DNA of 64,000 nt from Streptomyces noursei ATCC 11455 (GCF_001704275.1 NZ_CP011533.1:8928001-8992000); one strand, 5' to 3'; counted from the first letter of the stretch, positions 49,865 through 58,691 are shown. The notes: a model not told the origin generated them from the letters alone. Numbers and translations: made by a program.

Positions 49865-51445
49865 TCAGAAGCCGGGCGCTCCCGGTACGGGGTGCGGAAT
49901 CGGGACCGTGCTCTTCCCCAGGCCGGCGTTCTGGCTGGCGGACGCCTCGCAGGTGAGGTCCCGTGTCGGGAGCTGTCCGGTGCTCAGATAGGCGTTGACG
50001 GCGCGGTTGGCGCAGGCGCGCGGGTCCCCGGAGTAGACGCCGTGGCCCTCGCCGCCCTCGACGTACACCATGCGCGAAGCCTTCAGGGCGCGGTGCATGC
50101 CCAGACCGCTGACCAGAGGTGTCTGGGGATCCCACTGGTTCTGGACGGTGAGGAGACGGACATTGTTGTGCACGGTCGTGGCGGGCTCGGCCGGCCCGGT
50201 CCAGAAGGGGCACGGCGTGATGTTGGAGCCGAAGTCGCCGTACAGCGGATACCTGGCCTTGTCTTGGATCGCATCACGGCGGTACTGGTCGATGCGACGC
50301 GGCCAGGCCGCGGTGTCGCCGCAGACGACGGACCAGAACACCGCGGAGCCGTTGTCGGCCGGTGGCTGCGCGTCGGTTTCTTCGGGGCTCCGCGGGGCCG
50401 GCGCGCCGGCCAGCCCCACGATGCGGTGCGAGGTGGGCTTCCCATCGGCGGCGGCCTGCAGCGCGGCGACGGTCTCGGCGGCCACGATCGGACTGAAGAA
50501 CTGGGGACGCAGACCGGCACGGAGGTCGTCCCCGCTGAGCTTCTGGTTCTCATACGGGATGGGGTCGCGGTCGGCTCGGGCGATCAGGTCCCAGAACGAC
50601 GCCTTCACCGCGGCCGGCGTGCTCCCGAGGTGATAGGTCCGGTCGCGCTGAGCGGTCCACTTCGTCCATCGGGTGAACGCCGGCTCGGCGCCCTCCGCCC
50701 ACACCTGGATCATGCCGCGCCAGACCCGGGCGGGGTCGACCGCGCTGTCGAGTACGAAGCGGTCGGTCCGCTGCGGGAACATCTGCGTGTAGACGGCGCC
50801 GAGGTAGGTGCCGTACGAGAAGCCCAGGTAGGAGATCTTCTTCTCGCCCAGCACGGCGCGGATGACGTCCATGTCACGGGCGGTGTTGCGGGTGGTGAGG
50901 TGCCGGAGCATGTCGCCGTTCTCGGCGCGGCACTTCTCGGCGACGGACCGCGCCCACGTCACATCATGGTTGAACGTCTCGGGCCGGTAGGGGTGTTCGA
51001 CCTTCCGCTCCGCAGCCGTCAGGCCGCAGGTGACGGGGGTGCTCCGGCCCACTCCGCGGGGGTCGAACCCGATCAGGTCGTAGCGCTCGCGGACGTCCTT
51101 GGGCATCGTGTCGTTCATCGCGACCGGCATGGCCAGGCCGTTGGCGCCGGGCCCACCGGGATTGAACAGGATCGCACCGTGCCGCTCGGCCGAGCCGCCG
51201 GCCTTCATCCGGGAGATGGCCAGCTTGATGGTCCTGCCGGTGGGCCGGCCGTAGTCGAGCGGCACGTCGATCGTCGCGCACTGGTACGCGGCGGGCATCG
51301 AGGTGTCGCAACGGTGCCAGGCGGGACGCTGGTTGTGGAACCCGTGCAGTGGGTCCGCGGCGGATGCCTGCGCCGGGGCCAGGGTGGGGACCAGCGTCGC
51401 CGTGACCCCCATCGCCAGCACGGCCGCTAAGCGTCGTATTCGCAC
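49865..51445 (-). CDS. secreted alpha/beta hydrolase, S33 tripeptidyl aminopeptidase-like
   Basis: 526 residues from GTG at 51445 with GAAGGAAG upstream. Sec signal (MRIRRLAAVLAMGVTATLVP, ending near AQASAADP). The nucleophile elbow is 'YLGFSYGTYLGAVYTQ', the acid is in 'LLTVQNQWDPQTPLVSG', and the histidine is in 'VYVEGGEGHGVYSGDPRACA'. The oxyanion motif is 'LFNPGGPGANGLAMP'. This is the Streptomyces secreted aminopeptidase (SlpD/Tap-like) architecture, with a C-terminal TAP-like domain. It removes N-terminal peptides from exported proteins or digests external peptides. Cys residues probably form disulfides. Confidence 0.93.
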   Translation of the reverse strand: MRIRRLAAVLAMGVTATLVPTLAPAQASAADPLHGFHNQRPAWHRCDTSMPAAYQCATIDVPLDYGRPTGRTIKLAISRMKAGGSAERHGAILFNPGGPGANGLAMPVAMNDTMPKDVRERYDLIGFDPRGVGRSTPVTCGLTAAERKVEHPYRPETFNHDVTWARSVAEKCRAENGDMLRHLTTRNTARDMDVIRAVLGEKKISYLGFSYGTYLGAVYTQMFPQRTDRFVLDSAVDPARVWRGMIQVWAEGAEPAFTRWTKWTAQRDRTYHLGSTPAAVKASFWDLIARADRDPIPYENQKLSGDDLRAGLRPQFFSPIVAAETVAALQAAADGKPTSHRIVGLAGAPAPRSPEETDAQPPADNGSAVFWSVVCGDTAAWPRRIDQYRRDAIQDKARYPLYGDFGSNITPCPFWTGPAEPATTVHNNVRLLTVQNQWDPQTPLVSGLGMHRALKASRMVYVEGGEGHGVYSGDPRACANRAVNAYLSTGQLPTRDLTCEASASQNAGLGKSTVPIPHPVPGAPGF

Positions 51446-51637
51446 GAAATGACTTCCTTCCCGTCAACTTGCCGGAAAGCACGACCATTTCGTACGAGCA
51501 AGTGCCGACGAATCCTCCTCCAGGGCCATCTTGGTCCGCCTCCGGGTGGACTCCGGCCCTCGGCGGCCGGGCACGGTGAGCGGCCGTTGCCGTCCACCGG
51601 ATACCGGTCCCCACGGCCGGGTCGACCAGATCTGGCG

Positions 51638-51658
51638 GCTAGCTTGCTAGGATGCTAG
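51638..51658 (+). promoter_or_regulatory. GCTAG iterons (8-bp period) at the RHH gene promoter
   Basis: GCTAG starts at 51638, 51646 and 51654, exactly 8 bp apart, and the last lies inside the palindrome TGCTAGCA. TAGGAT at 51648 could be a -10 box, about 10 bp before a start point only a few bases from the GTG at 51669. RHH proteins bind such closely spaced repeats cooperatively. Confidence 0.6.
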
Positions 51659-51668
51659 CATCGCGCTT

Positions 51669-51851
51669 GTGGGTGATGAGGAAGTCAAGCAGTTCAACGT
51701 GTACCTGCCGATCGGACTGATCAAGCAGGTCAAGTACCACGCCATCGAGTCGGGGATGTCGCTGTCGGCACTGGTCGCCGAAGCGCTGCGCGCCTACCTC
51801 GACGACGCCGAGGGCACAGACGACGAGCGAGCGACGGAGAAGGAGAGCTGA
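51669..51851 (+). CDS. ribbon-helix-helix (CopG-like) protein
   Basis: 60 residues from GTG at 51669. There is no ribosome site before it, so the mRNA may be nearly leaderless. The RHH strand '[20 protein letters not shown]' and helix-turn-helix '[20 protein letters not shown]' are clear. The tail is acidic. It is followed one base later by a VOC gene and shares its transcript. The upstream 8-bp GCTAG repeats suggest autoregulation. Could instead be an antitoxin-like protein, but no toxin partner is evident. Confidence 0.8.
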   Translation: MGDEEVKQFNVYLPIGLIKQVKYHAIESGMSLSALVAEALRAYLDDAEGTDDERATEKES

Positions 51852-51852
51852 T

Positions 51853-52197
51853 ATGACGACCGAAGGAATCCAGGCCGTGCACCTGACGACCCACAACTGG
51901 GGCAGGGCGGCGAAGTTCTTCCAGTCGCTGGGCTACGAGTTGGAGTTCTCGACCGACCACAACTCCGGTCAGCTCCGCAACGGCGACGGGCCGTACGTCT
52001 TCATCGCCGAGGTCCCCGAAGACCAGGAGCCCCAGACGCAGATCGTGCTGAAGGTGGCGGACGCGGAAGCGTTCCGCCCCGATCCTGCCGTCGAGGTGGT
52101 CACACCGTTCGAGAACACCCACTACGGAACCAAGGAGATGACCGTCCGCGACCCCGACGGGCGACTGTGGAGCCTCCAAGCACCCGCCGAGAACTGA
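51853..52197 (+). CDS. VOC family protein
   Basis: 114 residues from ATG at 51853 with GGAGAAGGAG upstream inside the RHH gene. 'IQAVHLTTHNWGRAAKFFQS', 'LGYELEFSTDHNSGQLRNGD' and 'MTVRDPDGRLWSLQAP' are the glyoxalase-fold modules. His10 and the late Arg/Asp region match metal or substrate positions. Co-transcribed with the RHH regulator, probably its effector gene. Substrate unknown. Confidence 0.88.
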   Translation: MTTEGIQAVHLTTHNWGRAAKFFQSLGYELEFSTDHNSGQLRNGDGPYVFIAEVPEDQEPQTQIVLKVADAEAFRPDPAVEVVTPFENTHYGTKEMTVRDPDGRLWSLQAPAEN

Positions 52198-52223
52198 CCG
52201 CAACCGCAACGGAAGGGAACACC

Positions 52224-53081
52224 ATGACAGGCGAGCCGACCGGGACACCGGACAACACCGCGCTGCGGACCGCCCTCTGGCGAGCCATGCACGTCCAGGT
52301 CGACCCACCACCGCATGTGCTCGACGACGAGATCGGCCTCCAACTGGCGGCCCCCGACGACGACTGGCGCAGCCGCCCCGACATGGACCCGGACACCACC
52401 AGGGGATTCCGCGCGGCCATGGTGGCCCGCGCCCGCTTCATCGAGGACCTGGTCGCCGAGCAGATCGACCACGACGTCACCCAGTACGTCATCCTGGGAG
52501 CCGGCCTGGACACCTTTGCCCAGCGCCGGCCGGAGGTCGCCTCCCGACTACGGGTCTTCGAGGTCGACCAGCCCGCCACTCAGGCATGGAAGCGTCGTCG
52601 CCTGGCCGAACTCGGCTACGACATCCCCGACTGGCTGCACCTGGTGCCGGTCGACTTCGAGGCGAGCGAAGACTGGCTGGAACAGCTGACCGCTGCCGGC
52701 TTCGATGCCGGCCGACCGGCGGTCATCGTCTCCACCGGCGTCACCATGTACCTCACCAAGGACGCCACCGCGGCCACTCTCCGCCAGATCGCCGGGCTGG
52801 CACCCGGCTCGACGCTCGCCATGACCTTCCTGCTGCCACCTGAACTCGTCGACGACGCGGACCGCCGCGGCCTCCGGGCCAGCAAGGAAGGCGCACAGGC
52901 ATCCGGCACCCCGTTCATCAGCTTCTACACCCCGCCCGAGATGTTGGAACTGGCCCGTGAAGCCGGCTTCGACAAGACCCGCCACGTGTCGGGGGGTTCG
53001 CTCGCCGAGCGCTACTTCGCCGATCGCACCGACGGCCTCCGCCCGTCGAGCGGCGAGGACTTCCTGCTGGCCGAAACCTGA
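52224..53081 (+). CDS. SAM-dependent methyltransferase (leucine carboxyl MTase/TIGR00027-like)
   Basis: 285 residues from ATG at 52224 with GGAAGGGAA upstream. It shows 'FIEDLVAEQIDHDVTQYVIL' then 'GAGLDTFAQRRPEVASRLRV', the SAM-binding motif, followed by 'FEVDQPATQAWKRRRLAELG' and 'VIVSTGVTMYLTKDATAATL'. This is the PF04072 class common in actinomycetes, often methylating carboxyl or phenolic groups of secondary metabolites. 27 bp after the VOC gene, likely same operon. Substrate unknown. Confidence 0.9.
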   Translation: MTGEPTGTPDNTALRTALWRAMHVQVDPPPHVLDDEIGLQLAAPDDDWRSRPDMDPDTTRGFRAAMVARARFIEDLVAEQIDHDVTQYVILGAGLDTFAQRRPEVASRLRVFEVDQPATQAWKRRRLAELGYDIPDWLHLVPVDFEASEDWLEQLTAAGFDAGRPAVIVSTGVTMYLTKDATAATLRQIAGLAPGSTLAMTFLLPPELVDDADRRGLRASKEGAQASGTPFISFYTPPEMLELAREAGFDKTRHVSGGSLAERYFADRTDGLRPSSGEDFLLAET

Positions 53082-53123
53082 CCATTCGTCAACTCCGCCT
53101 GCCGAAAGAAGCCAGAGGCGCGC

Positions 53124-53147
53124 CCTGAAGAAATGGTCTTCAAGGGA
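53124..53147 (+). terminator. weak hairpin after methyltransferase gene
   Basis: CCCTGAAGA (53124-53132) pairs with TCTTCAAGGG (53138-53147) with one bulged A and a 5-nt loop, 43 bp after the stop at 53081. Possible terminator. Confidence 0.4.
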
Positions 53148-53227
53148 GTTGGGCGGCTTCGAGGGCGATGCCATCACCCCACCACGAACGATGTTCTCAT
53201 GTGGTCGTCGGCTGAAGGAGGCGGCAG

Positions 53228-54106
53228 ATGGCCGACGTCGTAGACCTGATCCGCTACCCCATCAAGGGGTGTGCGGGCACGTCCATGGGTGATGCGCTTC
53301 TCACGCCGGCGGGCCTCAAGCACGACCGCAGCTTCATGGTCATCAGCGAGGACGGAGTCTATCGCACCCAGCGCCGCCACCCCCGCCTCGCCCTGGTCCG
53401 GCCCACGGTCAGCCCCGACGGCAGCCGGCCCACGCTCGACTCGGCCGACACAACGAGCGGTTGCGGCACGGTGCGCCTCGACGTCACCACGTCCGCGCCA
53501 CGACGCGACGTCGACCTGTCCGGCGCCACCTTCCAGGGAATCGACCAGGGTGACGAAGTCGCCGCCTGGCTCTCGGAGTTCCTCGGCACCCCCAGCCGCC
53601 TGGTCCGCCTGCCGCCGGAGCACGACAGGATCGCCGGCGGGGTGCCCCCCGGCCCCTCCGGCTATGCCGACAGCAGCGCCGTGCACCTGTTGTCCCGCTC
53701 GTCCCGCACCCTCCTCAACCAGCGGATCGCCGAGCAAGGCACCCCGCCCCTGCCCATGAATCGCTGCCGACCCAACATCGTCGTCGACGGCGGCTCCGGG
53801 CAAGGCCGTGGCAGTGACGGCGGAGACTGGGCGGCCGTACCGCACGCCGAGGACCGCGCACGCCGCATCAGCATCGGCGGAGCCGAACTGGGCTATGCCA
53901 AGCTCGCGGTGCGCTGCGCCGTCACCCTGGTCGATCAGGAGGCCGGGGTGCGGCAGAAGCGGGAACCGCTGAGTACGCTCGCAAGCTACCGGCGGGCGGC
54001 GAGCGGTGGCGTGGTGTTCGGCGCGAAGTTCTCCGTGGTGCGGCCGGGGAAGCTGTCCGTTGGCGATGAGGTGGTCGTCCATGAGTGGGGCGACGCCGAA
54101 CTGTGA
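53228..54106 (+). CDS. MOSC domain-containing protein (mARC/YcbX-like)
   Basis: 292 residues from ATG at 53228 with GAAGGAGG upstream. N-terminal MOSC_N barrel ('DLIRYPIKGCAGTSMGDALL', 'LKHDRSFMVISEDGVYRTQR') and C-terminal MOSC domain ('NRCRPNIVVDGG', 'LAVRCAVTLVDQEAGVRQKR'). Cys230 in the latter aligns with the molybdenum-ligand cysteine of mARC/YcbX proteins (from memory). Such proteins reduce N-hydroxylated compounds using a Mo cofactor and an electron donor. No ferredoxin domain is fused. Confidence 0.88.
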   Translation: MADVVDLIRYPIKGCAGTSMGDALLTPAGLKHDRSFMVISEDGVYRTQRRHPRLALVRPTVSPDGSRPTLDSADTTSGCGTVRLDVTTSAPRRDVDLSGATFQGIDQGDEVAAWLSEFLGTPSRLVRLPPEHDRIAGGVPPGPSGYADSSAVHLLSRSSRTLLNQRIAEQGTPPLPMNRCRPNIVVDGGSGQGRGSDGGDWAAVPHAEDRARRISIGGAELGYAKLAVRCAVTLVDQEAGVRQKREPLSTLASYRRAASGGVVFGAKFSVVRPGKLSVGDEVVVHEWGDAEL

Positions 54107-54171
54107 GAACCCCCGAGCCGCCCCGCCCCCCCCCGATCAACGTTCCCGGAGTGATCAAACCACCTCGGAGA

Positions 54172-54999
54172 TCATTTCTTTAGGAGTTCCAGGACGAGTG
54201 CCTGTTCCGAGGGGCTGCCCGGGGCGGCCTGGTAGACGACCAGTTGTTGTCCGGGGGCGCCGTTGACGGTCAGCGACTCGTAGTCCAAGGTCAACGCGCC
54301 CACCAGCGGATGCCGGAAGCGTTTGGTCTCGCGGGTCTTCTGGCGGATGTCGTGGCGGGCCCACAGACGACGGAACTCCGGGCTCTTCAGCGACAGTTCA
54401 CCGACCGTCCGGACCAGTTGGGGGTCGTCGGTGTCGGTCCCGGCCGCCGAGCGCAGCCCGCCCACGGTGTTGGCCGCCACCTGCTCCCAGTCCGGATAGA
54501 ACTCGCGCGCGTCCGGGTCGAGGAACACCAACCGCACCAGATCGCCGCTGTAGGCATGGCCGGCGAACAGGGCCCGACCCAGGGCGTTATGGGCCAGCAC
54601 CGTCAGACAGCGTCCGAGGACCACGGCCGGTGTGCGGTGCCAGCCTGCCATCATCCGCAACAGGACCGGACTGACCGTCTCTGGGCGCCCCTGCCCACCG
54701 TCCCGCGCACGACGCCGCCCCGCAACCGGTCGCGCCAGCCGCTGCAGATGATCCGTCGCGTCCCCGTCCAGGTGCAGGGCCCGGGACAGGGCATCGACGA
54801 CCTGCACGGAGGGATGCCGCTCCCGCCCCTGCTCCAGCCGCACGTAGTAGTCGGAGCTGACCCCGGCCAGCATGGCGACCTCTTCGCGGCGCAGCCCGGC
54901 GACCCGGCGCCGAGGGGAGACGGGCAGTCCCGAGTCCTCGGGGGTGACCAGGGCACGGCGGGCACGCAGGAACTGCCCGAGCGGGTTCGCGCTGTCCAT
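54172..54999 (-). CDS. XRE-family regulator with MmyB-like ligand domain
   Basis: 275 residues from ATG at 54999 (MDSANPLGQFLRARRALVTP). A start 18 bp upstream is also possible. The HTH is 'RVAGLRREEVAMLAGVSSDY', with the family-typical 'YYVRLEQGRERHPSVQVVDA'. The C-terminal MmyB-like PAS/ligand region has 'WHRTPAVVLGRCLTVLAHNA' and 'FRRLWARHDIRQKTRETKRF'. It is divergent from an SDR gene, the common genomic pairing for this Streptomyces regulator class, and probably controls it. Confidence 0.9.
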   Translation of the reverse strand: MDSANPLGQFLRARRALVTPEDSGLPVSPRRRVAGLRREEVAMLAGVSSDYYVRLEQGRERHPSVQVVDALSRALHLDGDATDHLQRLARPVAGRRRARDGGQGRPETVSPVLLRMMAGWHRTPAVVLGRCLTVLAHNALGRALFAGHAYSGDLVRLVFLDPDAREFYPDWEQVAANTVGGLRSAAGTDTDDPQLVRTVGELSLKSPEFRRLWARHDIRQKTRETKRFRHPLVGALTLDYESLTVNGAPGQQLVVYQAAPGSPSEQALVLELLKK

Positions 55000-55127
55000 G
55001 CCCGCAACCTTAGACACGGGGGAGTGGGTGCGGCACCGCGGAGGGTGGCCGTAGCACTCCTACGATCGTGCCTCCCGGGAGAAGCCCTGCCTGGTCAGGG
55101 ATGCGCCCACCGCCGCAGGCTCAAGCC

Positions 55128-55937
55128 ATGAGTTCTTCGTCTCCCTCCCTCACCCGCGACACCGACATCGGGCGCACCGCTCAGCGGCTGACCGGCCGGG
55201 TCGCCGTCGTAACCGGCGCCTCCAGCGGCATCGGCGCAGCCACCGCCCGCCGCCTGGCCGCCGATGGGGCCGCGGTCGCCCTCCTCGGCCGTCGTGCAGA
55301 GCGTCTGCGAGCCCTGGCCGACGAACTCGGCCCCACGACCACCGCGCCCGTCCTCCCGGTGACCGCCGACCTGGCCGACCCCAAGACCATCGACACCGCC
55401 GCCCGCACCATCACCGCGACCCTCGGCCCCGTCGATCTCGTCGTCGCCAACGCGGGAGTGATGCTCGGCGCGCCCTACGAGACCGCCCACGCCGAGGAGT
55501 GGGACCGCATGATCGACGTCAATCTGCGCGGGCTGCTGCACACCGCGCGCGCCTTCACCGCCGATCTCCTCGCTGCCGCGGCCCGAGGCCGCCCCGCCGA
55601 TCTGGTCCACGTCGGCTCCGTGGCCGGCCACAGTCTCTACCCCGGTTGGTCGGTCTACTGCGCCACCAAGTCCGCAGTGGCCCACCTGACCCGCAACCTG
55701 CGTGCCGAACTGGGCCCCCGCGGCGTCCGCGTGAAGAACGTCGAACCCGGCGTCACCGTCACGGAACTTGGCCACGACATGCGGGACACCACCATGCAGA
55801 CCTCCCTGGCCCGCATGCGGACCGACCTCCGGCCGCTCACCGCCGAGGACATCGCCGACACCATCGCCTTCGCCGTCTCCGCCCCCGCACACGTCAACGT
55901 CGCCGAACTGGTCGTCGTCCCCGTCCAACAGGGCTGA
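55128..55937 (+). CDS. short-chain dehydrogenase/reductase
   Basis: 269 residues from ATG at 55128. An earlier in-frame ATG (55068) lacks support. Rossmann motif 'VAVVTGASSGIGAATARRLA', 'DLVVANAGVMLGAPYETAHA', catalytic Ser in 'DLVHVGSVAGHSLYPGW' and YxxxK in 'SVYCATKSAVAHLTRNLRAE'. It should oxidise or reduce a small alcohol or ketone with NADP(H). Divergent from the XRE/MmyB regulator (128 bp between starts). Confidence 0.92.
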   Translation: MSSSSPSLTRDTDIGRTAQRLTGRVAVVTGASSGIGAATARRLAADGAAVALLGRRAERLRALADELGPTTTAPVLPVTADLADPKTIDTAARTITATLGPVDLVVANAGVMLGAPYETAHAEEWDRMIDVNLRGLLHTARAFTADLLAAAARGRPADLVHVGSVAGHSLYPGWSVYCATKSAVAHLTRNLRAELGPRGVRVKNVEPGVTVTELGHDMRDTTMQTSLARMRTDLRPLTAEDIADTIAFAVSAPAHVNVAELVVVPVQQG

Positions 55938-56004
55938 CCGGCTCGCCCGCCGTCCCGGACACCGGCAATGGACGTATCGGCCCGGACCACTTAGCGTTCG
56001 GCGC

Positions 56005-56397
56005 ATGACAGAGCGACGTGCGATCCTCAGTGGCTCGACCTTCGAGGAGCAGATCGGCTACGCCCGTGCCGTGATCGACGGTGACTGGGTGCACGTGTCC
56101 GGGACGACCGGGTTCGACTACTCCACCATGACGATCTCGGACGACGTGGTGGCGCAGGCCGAGCAGTGCCTGCGGAACATCGAGGCCGCGCTGGCCGAGG
56201 CGAAGTGCACCTTCGCCGACGTGGTCCGGGTGCGCTATCTGCTGCCCGACCGGGCGGACTTCGAGCCCTGCTGGCCGGTCCTCCGCCGTTGCTTCGGCGA
56301 GGTCCGGCCGGCCGCCACGATGCTGGTGTGCGGGCTCGCCGATCCCCGTATGAAGATCGAGATCGAGGTGTACGCACGACGGGCCACCACCGCCTGA
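56005..56397 (+). CDS. RidA family protein
   Basis: 130 residues from ATG at 56005. There is no evident ribosome site, and a TTAGCGT box about 12 bp upstream suggests a short leader. RidA/YjgF fold: 'IGYARAVIDGDWVHVSGTTG', 'QAEQCLRNIEAALAEAKCTF' and 'VRPAATMLVCGLADPRMKIE', with the substrate-carboxylate arginine in 'VRPAAT'. RidA enzymes hydrolyse reactive enamines/imines from PLP enzymes. 67 bp after the SDR gene. Confidence 0.9.
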   Translation: MTERRAILSGSTFEEQIGYARAVIDGDWVHVSGTTGFDYSTMTISDDVVAQAEQCLRNIEAALAEAKCTFADVVRVRYLLPDRADFEPCWPVLRRCFGEVRPAATMLVCGLADPRMKIEIEVYARRATTA

Positions 56398-56757
56398 GCG
56401 GCAGTTCGCGGATACCTGATTGCGAATCCGCTCAACGGGGCGTTCCATGACATCTGGTCGCTCCCTCCGCGCCTCGTGAGGGTGCGTGCGGTGTCCCTCG
56501 GCGCTGCCCGACCTGATCGGGACCTGTCTGCTTGCGTGAGGTGACGTCGGGCAGGGGCGGCGCGCAACCCACCACCTCACCGGCCGCCCATCCCTGAGGC
56601 ACGCGGCATCGACCGCAGGCGAGCCCGCCCCTTCAAATGCAAGTAATGGGAAGGGAAAGGAATTGTCATGTCCATTCAACGCGCGTAGCGCAGGCCCCGG
56701 CATGTGCGGTTTCCTCGAAAGGAGTCTCTCCAACCCCCCACATTTCAGGAGACCTTG
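56398..56757. other. 360-bp intergenic region with possible leader ORF
   Basis: A short hairpin (GCGGAT/ATCCGC, 56408-56431) follows the RidA gene. A seven-codon frame MSIQRA with a GGAAAGG site lies at 56668-56688, 70 bp before the HNH gene. No longer gene is supported. Confidence 0.4.
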
Positions 56758-57390
56758 ATGCCTCGCGCTGCCCTCGGCCTGTCGGCCGCCGCCGTTGTCG
56801 TCGTCGGCCTGTCCGCCGCCCCGGCACTCGCCGAACCGCCGGCCCCGCCGTCGACATCGACCGCCCGCGCCGAGCTGACGGCCCTGACCGTCGCCACCCC
56901 GCACTCCATGGACGGCTACGCCCGCGACAAATTCTCCATATGGGCCAAGCAGCCCGACGGTTGCACCACCCGCCAGGAGGTCCTCGCCCGCGACGGCAAG
57001 GACGTCCAGGACAAGCCGGGCGGTTGTCAGCCGGCCAGCGGCTCGTGGTACTCCGCGTATGACGACGCCACCGTCACCGATGTCGCGCAGGCCACCATCG
57101 ATCACATGGTGCCCCTCGCCGAAGCCTGGCGCTCCGGCGCCGACACGTGGACCGCCGACCAGCGCAAGGCATTCGGCAACGATCTGAAGGACCCTCAGCT
57201 GCTGATCGCCTCGGAGTCCTCCAACAGCTCCAAGAGCGACAGCGGCCCGGCCGACTGGAAGCCGACCAACCACGCCTTCTGGTGCACGTACGCCAAGGAC
57301 TACACCCACATCAAGTCCGTCTGGAAGTTGACCACGACCGACGGCGAGAAGAAGGCGCTGGCCTCGATGCTCGACACCTGCACCAACTGA
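56758..57390 (+). CDS. secreted HNH endonuclease-fold protein (DUF1524-like)
   Basis: 210 residues from ATG at 56758 with AGGAG 6 nt upstream. Sec signal (MPRAALGLSAAAVVVVGLSA, ending APALAEP). The mature part has 'ARDKFSIWAKQPDGCTTRQE' and the HNH core 'ATIDHMVPLAEAWRSGADTW', with 'GNDLKDPQLLIASESSNSSK' and 'PTNHAFWCTYAKDYTHIKSV'. This is the secreted Streptomyces HNH/DUF1524 nuclease family. It probably degrades extracellular DNA. Cysteines are paired and extracellular. A strong hairpin follows. Confidence 0.92.
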   Translation: MPRAALGLSAAAVVVVGLSAAPALAEPPAPPSTSTARAELTALTVATPHSMDGYARDKFSIWAKQPDGCTTRQEVLARDGKDVQDKPGGCQPASGSWYSAYDDATVTDVAQATIDHMVPLAEAWRSGADTWTADQRKAFGNDLKDPQLLIASESSNSSKSDSGPADWKPTNHAFWCTYAKDYTHIKSVWKLTTTDGEKKALASMLDTCTN

Positions 57391-57516
57391 CCCGACGGTG
57401 ACTCGCCTCCCGCACTTGCCATGGGGCTCGGCCGGCGCGGGAGGCGCTGCGCAGGAAACCTTCAGGGCTGCCCGGCGGGGTTCCCACGACCGATCGTCGG
57501 CGACACCCGCAGTCCT

Positions 57517-57556
57517 CGTGCTCCGACTCCCCCTGGTTCAGGGGGAGTCGGACACG
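57517..57556. terminator. bidirectional hairpin between HNH and epimerase genes
   Basis: TCCGACTCCCCCT (57522-57534) pairs perfectly with 57540-57552, with outer arms CGTG/CACG (57517-57520, 57553-57556). It lies in the 297-bp gap between convergent genes ending at 57390 and 57688. Confidence 0.8.
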
Positions 57557-57687
57557 TCACGTACGTAAAGAGCATCCACGCGCGTCCAGGGGGATACGGG
57601 AACGCTCGCCCGGCCCGCCACGGCATCGGGCCTCTATGCCGTGGTCACCGCAGGGGGATTCGGCTGCGGCAGGGTGGAACGGCCCAC

Positions 57688-58584
57688 CTAGGCCCGGAAG
57701 TAGTGACCCTGTTCCAGGTCGTCTATGAGTCCGTGATGGGTCGGCTGCCATCCCAGTAGTTCGCGGGTCAGCGCACTGGACGTCGGGGCGTCGGCCCCGA
57801 AGAAGGTGCCCAGCCAGCCGAAGTGCTGCTCCGCGTCCTCGGGCGAGACGGGCGCCACCGGGAGGCCGAGTTGCCGGCCGATCGCCTCGGCGATGGTACG
57901 AACCGGTACCGCCTGCTCGGCGACTCCATGCAGCACCGACCCCGCCGGAGCCCCTTCCAGCGCCAGCCGGAACAGGCGCGCGGCATCGCTGCGGTGCACG
58001 GCACACCAGCGGTTCGACCCGTCGCCGACGTATCCCGACACGCCCCTGTCGCGGGCGATGTCGATGAGGGTCTTGACGAAGCCGTGGTCGCCTTCGCCGT
58101 GCACCGACGGGGCCAGTCGCAGCACTGACGAGCGGACCCCGCGCGCGGTGAGGGCGAGCGCGGCCTGCGCCGAGGGGGCTCTCAGGGCCCCGATCGAGTC
58201 GGCGACGGGGACGTCCCGTTCGGTCGCCACCCGTCCTTCAGCGATCCCCAGCGTGCCGGAAGCCACGACCAGGGGGCGGTCGGATCCCTCCAGTGCGGCA
58301 CCGAGCGTCTCGATGGCGCGCAGATCGGTGCGCGCCGCGTGCTCGTATCGCGAGAAGTCGTGGATGAACGCGAGGTGGATGACCCCGTCGGACGCGGCGG
58401 CGCCGGCGCGCAGGCTGTCCAGGTCTTCCAATGTGCCGCGGTGCACCTGCGCCCCGGCGGCAGTCAGCCGCTCGGCCGAGGCGTCCGAGCGCGCGAGCCC
58501 GAGGACCTGATGGCCCGCGTCGATGAGTTCGGGAACGACGGCGGACCCGATGAATCCGGATGCGCCGGTGACGAATACACGCAT
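57688..58584 (-). CDS. NAD-dependent epimerase/dehydratase family (extended SDR)
   Basis: 298 residues from ATG at 58584 with GGGAG upstream. It begins MRVFVTGASGFIGSAVVPEL, the extended-SDR TGxxGxxG motif, followed by 'GLARSDASAERLTAAGAQVH' (NADP-type) and 'WCAVHRSDAARLFRLALEGA'. The catalytic Tyr-x-x-x-Lys is not obvious, as in atypical SDRs that bind NAD(P) but may act on flavonoid-like or unknown substrates. Divergent from a TetR gene with two perfect operators between. Confidence 0.88.
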   Translation of the reverse strand: MRVFVTGASGFIGSAVVPELIDAGHQVLGLARSDASAERLTAAGAQVHRGTLEDLDSLRAGAAASDGVIHLAFIHDFSRYEHAARTDLRAIETLGAALEGSDRPLVVASGTLGIAEGRVATERDVPVADSIGALRAPSAQAALALTARGVRSSVLRLAPSVHGEGDHGFVKTLIDIARDRGVSGYVGDGSNRWCAVHRSDAARLFRLALEGAPAGSVLHGVAEQAVPVRTIAEAIGRQLGLPVAPVSPEDAEQHFGWLGTFFGADAPTSSALTRELLGWQPTHHGLIDDLEQGHYFRA

Positions 58585-58639
58585 GAGGGGAACTCCCAGC
58601 ACTCCATCGTCCTCTGCGCAGGGTGCGCCGAGAACGGAC

Positions 58640-58691
58640 CGATGTCAGTCACTGACATCGACAGTAGCACCGATGTCAGTGACTGTCATCG
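58640..58691. promoter_or_regulatory. two 21-bp palindromic TetR operators
   Basis: CGATGTCAGT-C-ACTGACATCG at 58640-58660 is a perfect palindrome. 58671-58691 is the same with one changed base (ACTGTCATCG). Centres are 31 bp apart, three helical turns, in the 122-bp divergent region of the epimerase and TetR genes. Confidence 0.85.

Noticed and set aside
51669..51851. Antitoxin of a toxin-antitoxin pair
   Set aside because: The RHH gene is followed by VOC and methyltransferase genes. No toxin-like partner (RelE/MazF/GNAT) is adjacent.
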